From Streptococcus sanguinis (lineage in GTDB: Bacteria > Bacillota > Bacilli > Lactobacillales > Streptococcaceae), in NCBI RefSeq assembly GCF_003943735.1, contig NZ_RJMV01000002.1, positions 1-64,000 of the forward strand: 64,000 nucleotides of DNA, in the 5' to 3' direction. The notes beneath the pieces were generated by a model. That model was not told the DNA's origin. It saw nothing but the letters and a program-made list of their open reading frames with translations, and searched no databases. The position numbers and the translations under genes were made by a program. Positions 7,481-18,967 of this stretch are shown here, piece after piece (the stretch's first letter is position 1; each line of letters begins with the position of its first letter).

Positions 7481-8653
7481 ATGGATTTAAGTAAGAAATT
7501 TAATAAAAACTTAGGAAAAATAGAAATTTCGCTGATTCGTCAGTTCGACCAATCGATTTCTGCTATTCCGGGGGTTCTTCGGTTGACCTTAGGAGAGCCG
7601 GACTTTACAACGCCGGATCATATCAAAGAAGCGGCCAAGGCAGCGATTGATGCTAATCAAAGCCACTACACTGGCATGAGTGGTCTCTTGGAGCTGCGTC
7701 AGGCGGCTAGCAGCTTTGTAAAAGAAAAGTACAATCTGAACTATCGCCCAGAAGATGAGGTCTTGGTCACTATTGGCGCAACAGAGGCCTTGTCGGCTAC
7801 ACTGACAGCCATTCTAGAAGAAGGAGACAAGGTCTTGCTGCCAGCTCCTGCTTATCCAGGCTATGAGCCCATTGTCAATCTAGTGGGGGCGGAGATTGTC
7901 GAGATTGATACAACAGCCAATAACTTTGTCCTTACTCCAGAGATGCTGGAAGCGGCTATTTTAGAACAGGAGGAGCAGCTAAAAGCGGTCATTCTTAATT
8001 ATCCAGCCAATCCGACCGGTGTGACTTATTCGCGGGAGCAGATAAAAGCTCTGGCGGATGTCCTAGGAAAATACCAAGTCTTTGTGGTCTGCGATGAGGT
8101 CTATTCTGAGCTGACCTATACGGAGCAGGGACATGTCTCCATTGCGGAGTATCTGCCAGACCAAACCATTGTCATTAACGGCCTGTCTAAGTCTCATGCT
8201 ATGACTGGCTGGCGGTTGGGCTTTATCTTTGCTCCAGCAGTTTTCACTGCTCAGCTGATTAAGAGTCATCAGTATCTCGTAACAGCGGCCAATACCATGG
8301 CTCAGTTTGCCGGAATTGAAGCCCTGAAAGTTGGGAAAGATGATGCGGAACCAATGAAGGCTGAGTATATCCAGCGTCGCGATTATATCATAGAGAAAAT
8401 GGCAGAGCTAGGCTTTAAGATTATCAAACCAGATGGGGCCTTTTATATTTTTGCTAAGATACCAGATTGTTATAATCAAGAATCTTTCGCCTTTCTGCAG
8501 GATTTTGCAGAGAAGAAGGCTGTGGCTTTTATCCCGGGAGCGGCTTTTGGTCAATACGGGGAAGGTTATATTCGGCTGTCCTATGCGGCTAGTATGGAGA
8601 CGATTCGAGAAGCCCTGAAACGCCTCAAGGACTACATGGAGGACTATGCTTAA
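7481..8653 (+). CDS. class I/II PLP-dependent aminotransferase
   Basis: 390 residues. Fold-type I aminotransferase with the Schiff-base lysine at residue 237 in [13 protein letters not shown], the NYPANPTG loop and a C-terminal RLSYA arginine for substrate carboxylate. The family transfers amino groups between aromatic or other amino acids and 2-oxoglutarate. In streptococci this recO-adjacent copy is often labelled an aromatic aminotransferase (AraT/PatA-like), but substrate cannot be read from the sequence. Strong GGAGG ribosome site. It overlaps recO by eight bases, so the two are translationally coupled. Confidence 0.92.
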   Translation: MDLSKKFNKNLGKIEISLIRQFDQSISAIPGVLRLTLGEPDFTTPDHIKEAAKAAIDANQSHYTGMSGLLELRQAASSFVKEKYNLNYRPEDEVLVTIGATEALSATLTAILEEGDKVLLPAPAYPGYEPIVNLVGAEIVEIDTTANNFVLTPEMLEAAILEQEEQLKAVILNYPANPTGVTYSREQIKALADVLGKYQVFVVCDEVYSELTYTEQGHVSIAEYLPDQTIVINGLSKSHAMTGWRLGFIFAPAVFTAQLIKSHQYLVTAANTMAQFAGIEALKVGKDDAEPMKAEYIQRRDYIIEKMAELGFKIIKPDGAFYIFAKIPDCYNQESFAFLQDFAEKKAVAFIPGAAFGQYGEGYIRLSYAASMETIREALKRLKDYMEDYA

Positions 8654-9419
8654 ATCTCTAACAAGTCAAGGTCTGGTTCTCTATAACCGCAATTTCCGTG
8701 AGGATGATAAGCTGGTCAAGATCTTTACGGAACAGGCTGGCAAGCGTATGTTTTTCGTCAAGCATGCTGGGAAATCTAAGCTAGCACCCGTCATTCAGCC
8801 TTTGACTGCGGCGAACTTACTGATGAAAATCAATGATGATGGTCTTAGCTATATCGAGGATTATCAGGATGTAGTCACCTACCATCGCATCAATGAGGAC
8901 TTATTCATCATGGCCTATGCCAGCTATGTGGCAGCCTTGGCAGATGCCAGTCTTCAGGACAATCAGCCGGATCCGGCGCTCTTTGCTTTTCTGCAGAAAA
9001 CTCTGGAGCTGATGAATAATGGTCTGGATTATGAGGTGCTGACCAATATCTTTGAGATTCAGATTTTGTCACGTTTTGGGGTTTCGCTGAACTTCCATGA
9101 CTGTGCCTTTTGTCATCGAACGGGTCTGCCTTTTGACTTTTCTTTCAAATATAGCGGAGTCCTTTGCCCTGATCATTACCATCAGGATGAACGGCGTTGT
9201 CATCTGAATCCTAATCTTCCTTTTCTGCTGGACCAATTTCAGGCGGTCCGCTTTAGCGAATTGGAGACCATTTCTTTGAAGCCAGATATTAAAAAGCAGC
9301 TACGGGATTTTATCAATCTGCTCTATGATGAATATGTCGGCATCCATCTCAAATCCAAAAAATTTATAGATTCTCTAGGTGACTGGGGAAACATTTTAAA
9401 AGATAAGAACGAGGAATAA
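8646..9419 (+). CDS. recO: DNA repair protein RecO
   Basis: 257 residues, normal for Gram-positive RecO. N-terminal OB-fold ([20 protein letters not shown]) and a C-terminal helical domain with the zinc-type cluster CAFCHRTG...LCPDH. RecO helps RecR load RecA on SSB-coated single-stranded DNA for gap repair and plasmid transformation. It starts inside the end of the aminotransferase gene. plsX follows after five bases. Confidence 0.95.
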   Translation: MLKSLTSQGLVLYNRNFREDDKLVKIFTEQAGKRMFFVKHAGKSKLAPVIQPLTAANLLMKINDDGLSYIEDYQDVVTYHRINEDLFIMAYASYVAALADASLQDNQPDPALFAFLQKTLELMNNGLDYEVLTNIFEIQILSRFGVSLNFHDCAFCHRTGLPFDFSFKYSGVLCPDHYHQDERRCHLNPNLPFLLDQFQAVRFSELETISLKPDIKKQLRDFINLLYDEYVGIHLKSKKFIDSLGDWGNILKDKNEE

Positions 9420-9424
9420 ATCGA

Positions 9425-10423
9425 ATGAAAAAAATAGCTGTTGATGCTATGGGAGGGGACAATGCCCCTCAGGCTCTAGTCGAAGGAGTCAATCAAGCAG
9501 TACAGGAGTTTTCGGATATTGAAATTCTCCTTTATGGCGATGAGGCGAAAATCAAGCCTTATCTGACTGCTGGTGAGCGGGTCCGCATCATCCACACGGA
9601 GGAGAAGATTGACTCGGACGACGAGCCGACCAAGGCCATCCGTCAGAAGAAAGAGGCTAGTATGGTGCTGGCAGCTAAGGCTGTGAAGGCAGGGGAAGCA
9701 GATGCTATGCTGTCTGCTGGAAATACTGGAGCACTTTTGGCAGCCGGCTTCTTTATCGTAGGGCGTATCAAGAACATTGACCGACCGGGTCTTCTATCTA
9801 CTATGCCAACGGTTGGCGGTCAGGGATTTGATATGCTGGATCTGGGAGCCAATGCTGAAAACACAGCCCATCATTTACACCAGTATGCGACTTTGGGTTC
9901 TTTCTATGCTGAAAATGTCCGAGGAATCAAGAAGCCGCGGGTAGGTCTCTTGAATAACGGAACGGAAAGCAGTAAGGGCGATCCTCTACGCAAGGAAGCC
10001 TATGAGCTTTTAGCTGGGGATTCAACACTTAACTTTATCGGCAATGTAGAAGCGCGTGATTTGATGGATGATGTGGCGGATGTTGTCGTTGCAGATGGCT
10101 TTACTGGTAATGCAGTTCTGAAATCAATCGAAGGAACTGCTATCAGTATCATGGGTCAGCTGAAGAAGTCTATTTTAGGCGGTGGTTTCAAAGCTAAATT
10201 GGGAGCTTGGTTGCTCAAGGATAGCCTGCGAGGGCTCAAAAATAGTCTAGACTATTCTAGTGCAGGCGGTGCAGTTCTATTCGGCTTGAAAGCGCCTGTT
10301 GTCAAAACGCATGGCTCTAGCGATGCTAAGGCTGTTTATAGCACGATTCGTCAGATTCGCACCATGCTGGAAACAGATGTTGTTGGTAAATCGGTCATTG
10401 AATTTTCAGATGCAAAGGAGTAA
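9425..10423 (+). CDS. plsX: phosphate acyltransferase PlsX
   Basis: 332 residues. Begins with [15 protein letters not shown], the diagnostic N-terminus. Makes acyl-phosphate from acyl-ACP for PlsY, the first step of phospholipid synthesis, at the inner membrane face. The next gene, two bases on, encodes an acyl carrier protein, which fits its substrate. Confidence 0.96.
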   Translation: MKKIAVDAMGGDNAPQALVEGVNQAVQEFSDIEILLYGDEAKIKPYLTAGERVRIIHTEEKIDSDDEPTKAIRQKKEASMVLAAKAVKAGEADAMLSAGNTGALLAAGFFIVGRIKNIDRPGLLSTMPTVGGQGFDMLDLGANAENTAHHLHQYATLGSFYAENVRGIKKPRVGLLNNGTESSKGDPLRKEAYELLAGDSTLNFIGNVEARDLMDDVADVVVADGFTGNAVLKSIEGTAISIMGQLKKSILGGGFKAKLGAWLLKDSLRGLKNSLDYSSAGGAVLFGLKAPVVKTHGSSDAKAVYSTIRQIRTMLETDVVGKSVIEFSDAKE

Positions 10424-10425
10424 CT

Positions 10426-10674
10426 ATGAGCGAAAAAGAAATTTATGCAAAAATTGTCGAAATCATTCAAGAACATGACAGCAGTAAGCTGCATGTCACT
10501 CCAGAGTTGAATTTGAAAGAAGAACTGGGAGTGGACTCTGTGGATTTGATGGAGTTTATCATCAATCTGGAAGAAGCTTTTGATATTGAGATTCCTGATG
10601 AGGATATGGATAACTTCAAAACAATTTCCGATGTGGTGGCTTATATCCACGAAAAACTGAAGAAGCAACATTAA
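10426..10674 (+). CDS. acpP: acyl carrier protein
   Basis: 82 residues, acidic, with the phosphopantetheine attachment Ser38 in GVDSVDLMEF. Streptococci have a second ACP in the fab cluster; this plsX-linked copy probably serves phospholipid acyl transfer. The recO-plsX-acpP order before purC is conserved in the genus. Terminator follows directly. Confidence 0.95.
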   Translation: MSEKEIYAKIVEIIQEHDSSKLHVTPELNLKEELGVDSVDLMEFIINLEEAFDIEIPDEDMDNFKTISDVVAYIHEKLKKQH

Positions 10675-10678
10675 AAAT

Positions 10679-10707
10679 CAAAGATCGGTATCTTCCGGTC
10701 TTTTTTC
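10679..10707 (+). terminator. terminator after acpP
   Basis: AAAGATCGG pairs with CCGGTCTTT (one T-G pair) around a loop of about five bases, ending in a T run. It separates the recO-plsX-acpP operon from the purine genes. Confidence 0.82.
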
Positions 10708-10751
10708 GTATCTTGGGAAGGAAACGATTTCTTTAACTGGATACAGAAAGT

Positions 10752-10794
10752 TTATACGGAATTTCTTGTAAAATGTATTCAAAGATGATAAAAT
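10752..10794 (+). promoter_or_regulatory. purC promoter and possible PurR box
   Basis: TTGTAA at 10766-10771, a 17-base spacer and TAAAAT at 10789-10794. Directly upstream, TTATACGGAATT read on the minus strand gives AATTCCGTATAA, which matches the AWWWCCG half of the PurR box but not its AAC part. PurR control of pur genes is known in lactococci and streptococci. The promoter is fairly clear; the box is tentative. Confidence 0.45.
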
Positions 10795-10827
10795 GAGGGT
10801 ATAAAACCACGAAAGGCGAATATTAAA

Positions 10828-11535
10828 ATGTCTAATAAGTTATTATATTCGGGAAAAGCTAAGGATATTTTCTCTACAGATGATGAGCAAGTCATTCTGG
10901 CACGCTACAAGGACCAGGCAACGGCTTTTAATGGAGTCAAGAAGGAGCAGATTGCTGGTAAAGGAGTGCTCAACAACCAGATTTCATCTTTTATTTTTGA
11001 GAAACTCAATGCAGCTGGTGTGGCGACGCATTTCATTAAGAAGGTTTCGGATACGGACCAGTTAAATAAAAAAGTAGAGATTATTCCTTTGGAAGTGGTG
11101 CTGCGCAACTACACAGCGGGTACTTTTTCCAAACGTTTTGGAGTAGAAGAGGGCATCGCGCTTGAAACGCCGATTGTGGAATTTTACTACAAAAATGACG
11201 ATTTGGATGATCCTTTCATCAATGACGAACATGTGAAATTCTTGAAGATTGCCAACGACGAAGAAATTACCTTTTTGAAAGAGGAGACTCGTCGGATCAA
11301 TGAGCTCTTGTCAGACTGGTTCCGCCAAATCGGACTGAAATTGATTGATTTCAAGTTAGAGTTCGGCTTTGATAAAGATGGCAAGATTATTCTGGCGGAC
11401 GAATTTTCACCAGATAACTGCCGCCTCTGGGATGCGGAAGGCCATCACATGGACAAGGACGTTTTCCGACGTGGCCTTGGTGAACTGACAGATGTCTATC
11501 AGGTTGTTTGGGAAAAATTGCAGGCGATTAAGTAA
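10828..11535 (+). CDS. purC: SAICAR synthase (PurC)
   Basis: 235 residues, the usual bacterial length. Joins CAIR and aspartate in an ATP-dependent step to give SAICAR. Motifs include [17 protein letters not shown]-like [16 protein letters not shown] and [13 protein letters not shown]. First gene of the purine block, with purL 19 bases downstream. Confidence 0.97.
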   Translation: MSNKLLYSGKAKDIFSTDDEQVILARYKDQATAFNGVKKEQIAGKGVLNNQISSFIFEKLNAAGVATHFIKKVSDTDQLNKKVEIIPLEVVLRNYTAGTFSKRFGVEEGIALETPIVEFYYKNDDLDDPFINDEHVKFLKIANDEEITFLKEETRRINELLSDWFRQIGLKLIDFKLEFGFDKDGKIILADEFSPDNCRLWDAEGHHMDKDVFRRGLGELTDVYQVVWEKLQAIK

Positions 11536-11554
11536 GGACAGGGTGTGAAAAATC

Positions 11555-14500
11555 ATGGACAAGCGTATTTTTGTAGAGAAGAAGAGTAACTTCGGTGTCA
11601 AGTCGCAGAGCTTGGTGAGAGAGCTGACGCACAATCTTCAGTTGAAAACATTGTCAGATCTTCGGATGATTCAAGTTTATGATGTCTTTCATCTGGCAGA
11701 AGATTTAGTCGCTCGGGCTGAAAAGCATATTTTCTCTGAGCAAGTGACAGATAGATTGCTGACGGAGGAGGAAGTAGAGGCTGCACTTGCAGAGACAGCG
11801 TTTTTTGCCATCGAAGCGCTGCCGGGTCAGTTTGACCAGCGGGCAGCCAGCTCTCAAGAGGCCCTCTTTTTGCTCGGCGCTGGGACAGATGTTCTGGTGA
11901 GAACCGCTCAGCTTTATTTGGTCAATAAAGACATCTCAGACAGCGAGTTGGCAGCAATCAAGAAATACTTGCTGAATCCGGTTGATTCACGCTTTAAAGA
12001 TATTGAGCAGCCTATCCAGCTGGAGCAATTCTCAGAGTCAGATAAGACCATTCCGGTTCTGGATTTCTTTAAGGACTATACGGAAGCGGACTTTAAGGCC
12101 TACAAGCAGGAGCATGGTCTGGCTATGGAAGTGGCAGATTTGCTCTTTATTCAGGACTATTTCAAATCGATTGGCCGTTTCCCGACGGAGACAGAGCTTA
12201 AGGTTTTAGATACTTACTGGTCCGACCACTGTCGACATACGACCTTTGAGACGGAGTTGAAGAAGATTGATTTTTCGGCTTCTAAATTTGAAAAGCAGCT
12301 CCAGGCCACTTATGATAAATACTTGGCTATGCGCGATGAGCTGGGACGTGGTGACAAACCGCAGACTCTCATGGATATGGCGACTATTTTTGGTCGCTAT
12401 GAAAGAGCCAATGGCCGTCTAGATGATATGGAAGTGTCTGATGAGATCAATGCCTGCTCAGTAGAGATTGAAGTGGATGTGGATGGTGTCAAGGAGCCTT
12501 GGTTGCTGATGTTTAAAAATGAAACCCATAACCATCCAACAGAAATTGAGCCCTTTGGTGGAGCTGCGACCTGTATCGGTGGAGCCATTCGTGATCCGCT
12601 TTCTGGCCGTTCTTATGTTTATCAGGCTATGCGGATTTCAGGTGCGGGCGATATTACCCAACCAATTTCTGAAACGCGGGCTGGCAAGCTCCCTCAGCAG
12701 GTCATTTCAAAAACTGCAGCGCATGGCTATTCTTCTTACGGGAATCAAATTGGTCTAGCAACGACCTATGTCCGTGAGTATTTCCATCCAGGCTTTGTTG
12801 CCAAGAGGATGGAGCTGGGTGCGGTTGTAGGTGCGGCTCCTAAGGAAAACGTCGTCCGTGAAAAACCAGTAGCAGGTGATGTGGTTATCTTGCTGGGAGG
12901 CAAGACGGGTCGTGATGGTGTCGGCGGTGCCACTGGCTCATCCAAGGTGCAGACAGCTGCGTCTGTGGAGACGGCTGGTGCGGAAGTCCAAAAAGGAAAT
13001 GCTATTGAGGAGCGCAAGATTCAGCGCCTTTTCCGCGATGGCAATGTAACTCGCCTCATTAAGAAATCCAATGACTTTGGAGCTGGCGGTGTTTGCGTAG
13101 CTATTGGCGAATTGGCAGACGGGCTGGAAATTGACCTTGACAAGGTACCGCTCAAATACCAAGGACTTAACGGTACAGAAATCGCGATTTCTGAATCGCA
13201 GGAGCGCATGGCAGTAGTGGTACGCCCAGAAGATGTGGAGCAATTTATCGCTGCGGCAGTTAAGGAAAATCTACTGGCAGTCGTGGTTGCAAAAGTGACA
13301 GAAAAGCCGAATCTGGTTATGCGCTGGAACGGGGAAACTATCGTGGATATTGAGCGGAGTTTTCTAGATACCAATGGTGTGCGTGTGGTTGTGGATGCCA
13401 AGGTTGTGGATGCCCAAGCAGCACTGCCAGGGCAGACTGTGACTTCTGAAGCAACTTTGGAGCAGGACCTCAAGAGCATGCTCAGCGACCTCAACCATAC
13501 CAGTCAAAAGGGGCTGCAGACTATCTTTGACAGCTCTGTTGGCCGCTCTACTGTCAATCATCCAATTGGCGGGCGCTACCAGATTACGCCGACTGAGGCT
13601 TCTGTGCAGAAATTACCAGTTGAGCATGGCAAGACAGAGACAGTATCTGTGATGGCGCAGGGCTACAATCCTTATGTGGCAGCTTGGTCGCCTTATCATG
13701 GAGCAGCTTATGCGGTGATTGAAGCGACAGCTCGCTTGGTTGCTGCTGGTTCAGACTGGTCCAAGGCTCGCTTTTCTTATCAGGAGTACTTTGAGCGGAT
13801 GGACAAGCAGGCTGAGCGTTTTGGACAGCCGGTCTCTGCTCTGCTTGGTTCGATTGAAGCTCAGATTCAGCTAGGTTTGCCGTCTATTGGTGGCAAGGAT
13901 TCCATGAGCGGAACTTTTGAAGAATTGACCGTACCACCAACCTTAGTAGCTTTTGGCGTGACTACTTCAACTGCTGGGCGCATCCTGTCTCCAGAGTTTA
14001 AGGCAACAGGAGAGTCCATCTACTATCTGCCAGGACAGGTCCTGTCTCAGGATATTGACTTTGACTTAATCAAGAATAACTTTGAAAATTTTGCGGCCAT
14101 TCAGGATAAGTATGAGATTACAGCAGCCGCCGCTGTCAAATACGGCGGTCTGGCAGAGAGTCTGGCCTTGATGAGCTTTGGTAATCGTATTGGTGCTCAA
14201 GTGGATGTTGCTGACTTGTCTTCCGTTTTGCAAGCGCAGCTAGGCGGATTTGTCTTTACCAGTCCGGAGCAGGATATTCCAGACGCAGTGAAGATTGGTC
14301 AGACCAAGCCAGACTTTACACTGATTGTTAATGGTGTCCAGCTTGAGGGAGCAGAGCTTTTGGCAAGCTTTGAAGGCCGACTAGATCCTATCTACCCGAC
14401 AGAATTTAAACAGGAAACAGTTATTGAAGAAGTGCCAGCTCTTGTCTCTGATACAGTTATCAAAGCCAAAGAGACAGTAGCGGAGCCGCTGGTTTATATT

Positions 14501-15289
14501 CCAGTCTTCCCTGGAACCAACTCAGAATATGACTCAGCCAAAGCCTTTGAAGCAACTGGAGCTAAAGTCAATCTAGTTCCATTCGTTACTTTGGATGAAG
14601 CAGCTATTGTTCAGTCCGTTGACAGCATGGTTGACAATATTGACAAGGCCAATATCATCTTCTTTGCAGGCGGCTTCTCTGCTGCAGATGAGCCAGATGG
14701 GTCAGCTAAGTTTATTGTCAACATCCTTCTCAACGAGAAGGTTAAGAAAGCCATTGATGCTTTTATCGCTCGCGGCGGTCTCATCATTGGTATCTGTAAT
14801 GGCTTCCAGGCTCTGGTTAAATCCGGTCTTCTTCCTTACGGAAACTTTGAAGAAGCAGGGGCTAGCAGTCCAACTCTCTTTTACAATGATGCCAACCAGC
14901 ACGTGGCCAAGATGGTTGAAACCCGCATTGTCAATACCAACTCGCCTTGGCTGGCTGGTGTGCAAGTGGGAGATATCCATGCCATTCCGGTTTCTCATGG
15001 TGAAGGGAAATTTGTTGTGACGGCTGAGGAGTTTGCTGAGCTGCGCGATAATGGTCAGATTTGGAGTCAGTACGTAGACTTTGACGGTCAGCCGAGCATG
15101 GACAGCAAGTATAATCCAAACGGCTCTCTCTACGCTATCGAAGGAATTATGAGCAAGAACGGCCAAATCATCGGGAAGATGGGTCACTCAGAACGTTATG
15201 AAGACGGCCTTTTCCAAAATATTCCAGGTCAGAAAGACCAGAAATTGTTTGAAAGCGCCGTTCGTTATTTCCAAGCGAGTCACGAATAA
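11555..15289 (+). CDS. purL: FGAM synthase, large single-chain PurL
   Basis: 1244 residues, so the fused form combining PurS-, PurL- and PurQ-like parts in one chain. It turns FGAR and glutamine into FGAM using ATP. The synthetase half shows ETHNHPTEIEPFGGAAT and SSYGNQIGL. The C-terminal class I glutaminase has the nucleophile Cys in GICNGFQAL and the His/Glu pair in HGEGKF and further on. The ribosome site (AAGGA) is weak. It lies between purC and purF. Confidence 0.96.
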   Translation: MDKRIFVEKKSNFGVKSQSLVRELTHNLQLKTLSDLRMIQVYDVFHLAEDLVARAEKHIFSEQVTDRLLTEEEVEAALAETAFFAIEALPGQFDQRAASSQEALFLLGAGTDVLVRTAQLYLVNKDISDSELAAIKKYLLNPVDSRFKDIEQPIQLEQFSESDKTIPVLDFFKDYTEADFKAYKQEHGLAMEVADLLFIQDYFKSIGRFPTETELKVLDTYWSDHCRHTTFETELKKIDFSASKFEKQLQATYDKYLAMRDELGRGDKPQTLMDMATIFGRYERANGRLDDMEVSDEINACSVEIEVDVDGVKEPWLLMFKNETHNHPTEIEPFGGAATCIGGAIRDPLSGRSYVYQAMRISGAGDITQPISETRAGKLPQQVISKTAAHGYSSYGNQIGLATTYVREYFHPGFVAKRMELGAVVGAAPKENVVREKPVAGDVVILLGGKTGRDGVGGATGSSKVQTAASVETAGAEVQKGNAIEERKIQRLFRDGNVTRLIKKSNDFGAGGVCVAIGELADGLEIDLDKVPLKYQGLNGTEIAISESQERMAVVVRPEDVEQFIAAAVKENLLAVVVAKVTEKPNLVMRWNGETIVDIERSFLDTNGVRVVVDAKVVDAQAALPGQTVTSEATLEQDLKSMLSDLNHTSQKGLQTIFDSSVGRSTVNHPIGGRYQITPTEASVQKLPVEHGKTETVSVMAQGYNPYVAAWSPYHGAAYAVIEATARLVAAGSDWSKARFSYQEYFERMDKQAERFGQPVSALLGSIEAQIQLGLPSIGGKDSMSGTFEELTVPPTLVAFGVTTSTAGRILSPEFKATGESIYYLPGQVLSQDIDFDLIKNNFENFAAIQDKYEITAAAAVKYGGLAESLALMSFGNRIGAQVDVADLSSVLQAQLGGFVFTSPEQDIPDAVKIGQTKPDFTLIVNGVQLEGAELLASFEGRLDPIYPTEFKQETVIEEVPALVSDTVIKAKETVAEPLVYIPVFPGTNSEYDSAKAFEATGAKVNLVPFVTLDEAAIVQSVDSMVDNIDKANIIFFAGGFSAADEPDGSAKFIVNILLNEKVKKAIDAFIARGGLIIGICNGFQALVKSGLLPYGNFEEAGASSPTLFYNDANQHVAKMVETRIVNTNSPWLAGVQVGDIHAIPVSHGEGKFVVTAEEFAELRDNGQIWSQYVDFDGQPSMDSKYNPNGSLYAIEGIMSKNGQIIGKMGHSERYEDGLFQNIPGQKDQKLFESAVRYFQASHE

Positions 15290-15317
15290 AGTTGGCTTGC
15301 AAGAGCAAGCAAGCAAA

Positions 15318-15365
15318 AAAGGAGTCTGCTTGGCCTGTTAGGCCAGGTTTTCTCCCTTTTACAAG
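15318..15365 (+). promoter_or_regulatory. hairpin in purL-purF spacer
   Basis: CTTGGCC pairs with GGCCAGG around a five-base loop, nested inside AAAAGGAG and CTCCCTTTT arms. It could be a weak terminator or attenuator, or an mRNA stability element within the pur transcript. Confidence 0.45.
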
Positions 15366-15387
15366 ATAAAAGAATTTAGGTAAAACA

Positions 15388-16827
15388 ATGACATACGAAG
15401 TAAAGTCACTGAATGAAGAGTGCGGTATTTTTGGAATCTGGGGCCATCCACAGGCGGCTCAGGTCACCTATTTCGGACTCCATAGTCTGCAGCACCGCGG
15501 TCAGGAAGGAGCAGGCCTCCTGTCAAACGACCATGGGAAGCTCAAACGCCACCGCGATTTGGGATTGGTTGCAGAGGTTTTTAAAAACCCAGCAGACTTG
15601 GATAATCTTACAGGAGAAGCAGCTATCGGCCATGTCCGCTATGCGACGTCTGGCGGGGCCTCCATCAATAATGTCCAGCCTTTCTTCTTCAGTTTCTATG
15701 ATATGCAGATGGGCTTGGCGCATAATGGCAATCTGACCAATGCCCATTCACTGAGACGGGAGTTGGAAAAGAAGGGTTCTATCTTTGCCAGCTCGTCTGA
15801 TACGGAAATTCTCATGCACTTGATTCGCCATAGTAAGCAGGAAAATTTCTTGGACAAGCTCAAGGAATCCTTGAGACGAGTTCAGGGCGGCTTTGCCTAT
15901 CTCATCATGAGAGAGGACAAGCTCTACGCTGCGCTGGATCCTAACGGCTTTCGTCCTTTGTCCATCGGCCGTATGAAAAATGGGGCCTGGGTCGTTTCCA
16001 GTGAAACCTGTGCTTTTGAAGTGGTGGGTGCCGAATGGGTGCGTGACCTTGAGCCAGGGGAAATCGTGATTATTGATGATGAAGGCGTGACCTACGACAG
16101 CTATACGACAGACACCCGGCTGGCTATTTGCTCAATGGAATATGTCTATTTTGCTCGGCCGGACAGCGTCATTCATGGGGTCAATGTCCATGCAGCCCGC
16201 AAGCGGATGGGCCGCAGGCTGGCTCAGGAATTCCAGCATGAGGCAGATATCGTTGTCGGCGTGCCTAATTCTTCCCTGTCAGCGGCCTCTGGCTTTTCCG
16301 AAGAGTCTGGTCTGCCAAATGAAATGGGCCTGATTAAAAATCAATACATCCAACGGACTTTTATCCAACCAACGCAGGAGTTGCGAGAGCAAGGAGTTCG
16401 CATGAAATTATCCGCTGTTTCCAGTATTGTCAAGGGCAAGCGCGTGGTCATGGTGGATGACTCTATCGTACGGGGAACAACCAGCCGACGTATCGTCCAG
16501 CTCCTACGAGATGCAGGTGCAGCTGAAGTCCATGTGGCTATCGGCAGTCCAGAACTTAAATATCCATGTTTCTATGGCATTGATATCCAGAATCGTCGTG
16601 AGCTCATCTCGGCCAATCATACGGTTGATGAGGTCTGTGAGATTATCGGAGCTGATAGTCTGACTTATCTGTCGCTGGAAGGCCTCATTGAATCCGTCGG
16701 TATTGAGACGGACGCTCCGAATGGCGGCCTCTGTGTGGCTTACTTTGACGGTCAGTACCCAACTCCGCTCTATGACTATGAAGAGCGCTATTTGGAAAGC
16801 CTGAAGGAGAAGACGAGTTTTTATTAA
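15388..16827 (+). CDS. purF: amidophosphoribosyltransferase PurF
   Basis: 479 residues. Commits PRPP to purine synthesis by making phosphoribosylamine with glutamine. The N-terminal Ntn-glutaminase needs removal of an 11-residue propeptide (NEE before the catalytic Cys in NEECGIFG). The PRPP loop is [14 protein letters not shown]. Bacillus-type enzymes carry an Fe-S cluster, and the downstream cysteines here are compatible with that. It follows the purL-purF hairpin. Confidence 0.96.
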   Translation: MTYEVKSLNEECGIFGIWGHPQAAQVTYFGLHSLQHRGQEGAGLLSNDHGKLKRHRDLGLVAEVFKNPADLDNLTGEAAIGHVRYATSGGASINNVQPFFFSFYDMQMGLAHNGNLTNAHSLRRELEKKGSIFASSSDTEILMHLIRHSKQENFLDKLKESLRRVQGGFAYLIMREDKLYAALDPNGFRPLSIGRMKNGAWVVSSETCAFEVVGAEWVRDLEPGEIVIIDDEGVTYDSYTTDTRLAICSMEYVYFARPDSVIHGVNVHAARKRMGRRLAQEFQHEADIVVGVPNSSLSAASGFSEESGLPNEMGLIKNQYIQRTFIQPTQELREQGVRMKLSAVSSIVKGKRVVMVDDSIVRGTTSRRIVQLLRDAGAAEVHVAIGSPELKYPCFYGIDIQNRRELISANHTVDEVCEIIGADSLTYLSLEGLIESVGIETDAPNGGLCVAYFDGQYPTPLYDYEERYLESLKEKTSFY

Positions 16828-16886
16828 AACGAGGTCAGCGGTAGTTGTCGCAATCTTTTTCAAAAATAAGAGTAAGGAAGAAAATT

Positions 16887-17909
16887 ATGACAAATAAAAA
16901 TGCATACGCTCAATCCGGTGTGGATGTTGAAGCAGGTTATGAAGTTGTTGAGCGAATCAAAAAGCATGTAGCACGTACAGAGCGGGCTGGCGTCATGGGA
17001 GCACTGGGTGGCTTTGGCGGCATGTTTGACCTGTCTCAGACTGGGGTCAAGGAGCCGGTGCTGATTTCTGGTACGGATGGGGTCGGAACCAAGCTCATGC
17101 TGGCCATTCAGTATGACAAGCACGATACCATTGGACAGGACTGTGTGGCTATGTGTGTCAATGACATCATCGCTGCAGGGGCTGAGCCCCTTTACTTCCT
17201 GGACTATATTGCTACTGGGAAAAATGAACCAGCAAAGCTGGAGCAAGTTGTTGCTGGTGTAGCTGAAGGCTGCGTTCAGTCTGGGGCTGCCTTGATTGGC
17301 GGTGAAACCGCTGAAATGCCTGGCATGTACGGTGAAGATGATTATGACCTAGCTGGTTTTGCTGTCGGAGTTGCTGAAAAGTCAGAGATTATTGACGGCT
17401 CTAAAGTCGCAGAGGGCGATGTCCTTCTGGGGCTGGCTTCCAGCGGTATCCACTCAAATGGTTACTCACTCGTTCGCCGTGTCTTTGCAGACTACACTGG
17501 TGAAGAAGTCTTACCAGAATTGGAAGGCAAGAAACTTAAGGAAGTACTGCTTGAGCCGACTCGTATCTATGTCAAGGCTTTGCTGCCGCTGATTAAGGAA
17601 AAGCTGGTTCATGGAATTGCCCATATTACTGGTGGCGGTTTTATCGAAAATGTGCCCCGCATGTTTGCCGATGACTTGGCTGCTGAGATTGAAGAAGACA
17701 AGATTCCAGTCTTGCCGATTTTTAAGGCCTTAGAAAAATATGGTCACATCAAGCACCAAGAAATGTTTGAAATCTTTAATATGGGGTTAGGGATGATTTT
17801 GGCCGTAGCTCCTGAAAATGTGGATCGTGTCAAAGAACTTCTTGACGAGCCTGTTTATGAAGTCGGCCGGATTGTCAAAAAAGAAAATGAAAGTGTCCTT
17901 ATCAAATGA
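16887..17909 (+). CDS. purM: AIR synthase (PurM)
   Basis: 340 residues from the ATG at 16887, which has an AAGGAAG site; an in-frame upstream ATG adds 14 residues not seen in the family. Converts FGAM to AIR with ATP. Motifs: [20 protein letters not shown] and [12 protein letters not shown]. It overlaps purN by four bases (ATGA), so the pair is coupled. Confidence 0.96.
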   Translation: MTNKNAYAQSGVDVEAGYEVVERIKKHVARTERAGVMGALGGFGGMFDLSQTGVKEPVLISGTDGVGTKLMLAIQYDKHDTIGQDCVAMCVNDIIAAGAEPLYFLDYIATGKNEPAKLEQVVAGVAEGCVQSGAALIGGETAEMPGMYGEDDYDLAGFAVGVAEKSEIIDGSKVAEGDVLLGLASSGIHSNGYSLVRRVFADYTGEEVLPELEGKKLKEVLLEPTRIYVKALLPLIKEKLVHGIAHITGGGFIENVPRMFADDLAAEIEEDKIPVLPIFKALEKYGHIKHQEMFEIFNMGLGMILAVAPENVDRVKELLDEPVYEVGRIVKKENESVLIK

Positions 17910-18457
17910 AAAAAATAGCGGTTTTTGCCTCTGGTAACGGCTCAAACTTTCAGGTGATTGCGGAACAATTTCCAGTTGAGTTTGTCTTTTCAGACCATCG
18001 CGATGCCTATGTGCTCGAGCGGGCGGATAAGCTAGGTGTCAAAAGCTATGCCTTTGAGCTTAGAGAGTTTGACAGTAAAGCAGCTTACGAGCAAGCTATT
18101 GTAGATCTGCTAGAAGAGCACCAGATTGACTTGGTTTGCCTAGCGGGCTATATGAAGATTGTCGGTCCGACCTTGCTTAGTGCTTATGAGGGACGTATCA
18201 TCAATATCCATCCAGCCTACCTGCCAGAATTTCCAGGAGCTCATGGCATTGAGGATGCTTGGAATGCTGGCGTGGACCAGTCTGGCGTGACCATTCACTG
18301 GGTGGACTCGGGTGTGGACACTGGCAAGATTATCCAGCAAGTGCGCGTGCCGTGTTTAGCTGAAGACACGCTGGAAAGCTTTGAAGAACGTATTCATGCC
18401 GCCGAGTATCAGCTTTATCCTCAAGTGCTGGAAAGTTTAGAGGTGGGGAGAAGGTAA
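17906..18457 (+). CDS. purN: GAR transformylase (PurN)
   Basis: 183 residues. Transfers a formyl group from 10-formyl-THF to GAR. Visible are [10 protein letters not shown] for phosphate binding and the catalytic Asn/His/Asp set in [11 protein letters not shown] and the downstream GVDTGKII. Starts inside the end of purM. Confidence 0.96.
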   Translation: MKKIAVFASGNGSNFQVIAEQFPVEFVFSDHRDAYVLERADKLGVKSYAFELREFDSKAAYEQAIVDLLEEHQIDLVCLAGYMKIVGPTLLSAYEGRIINIHPAYLPEFPGAHGIEDAWNAGVDQSGVTIHWVDSGVDTGKIIQQVRVPCLAEDTLESFEERIHAAEYQLYPQVLESLEVGRR

Positions 18458-18501
18458 GAAGTAAATCAAGTTTTGATTGTGCGATATTGCTAGGAGAAAA
18501 A

Positions 18502-18966
18502 ATGATTGAGCTGAAATTAGTAGATGAGAGCAGTTTTCAGGCAGTGCTGGATTTGAAAATATCAGAAGCTGATGAACAAGCACGTTTCGTAGCTCCAAAT
18601 GTGCGCTCTTTAGCTGACGCATGGCTCTACCGGAAAAATGAAGATGTGTTTCCGATGGCAATCTATTGGGATGAGCAAGTGGTTGGCTTTCTCCTGCTGG
18701 AAATAGACAAGGATGAAGCGGAATACTTTATCTGGCGGATAATGATTGGTCAGCAGTACCAAGGAAGAGGCTATGGTCGAAAATCCTTGGAAGTTCTGAT
18801 CAAAAAGGCTCAGATGGATAGAGCTTGCAGTCATATTATCGCAGATTATGTGGTTGGAAATGAAAAAATGAAGCACCTGCTAACTAGTCTGGGTTTTCAG
18901 GAAACAGGATTTATAGAAGAAAATAACGAAGTTGCTATGCGCTTGGACCTAAAGAAAGAGGAATAG
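18502..18966 (+). CDS. GNAT-family N-acetyltransferase
   Basis: 154 residues from the ATG preceded by TAGGAG. The acetyl-CoA binding motif is [16 protein letters not shown] (motif A). The C-terminal [18 protein letters not shown] is typical of small GNATs. Substrate cannot be assigned; relatives include spermidine and aminoglycoside acetyltransferases. It sits between purN and purH, one base before the purH ATG, so it rides on the pur transcript without an evident purine role. A TTG five codons upstream is possible but overlaps the ribosome site. Confidence 0.88.
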   Translation: MIELKLVDESSFQAVLDLKISEADEQARFVAPNVRSLADAWLYRKNEDVFPMAIYWDEQVVGFLLLEIDKDEAEYFIWRIMIGQQYQGRGYGRKSLEVLIKKAQMDRACSHIIADYVVGNEKMKHLLTSLGFQETGFIEENNEVAMRLDLKKEE

Positions 18967-18967
18967 A

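Noticed and set aside
12766-13561. Several antisense frames of 65-157 codons in purL
   Set aside because: High-GC antisense openness in a long gene; no ribosome sites and the forward frame is certain.
14702-15187. 161-codon antisense frame in the purL glutaminase domain
   Set aside because: Same reason; no recognisable protein features.
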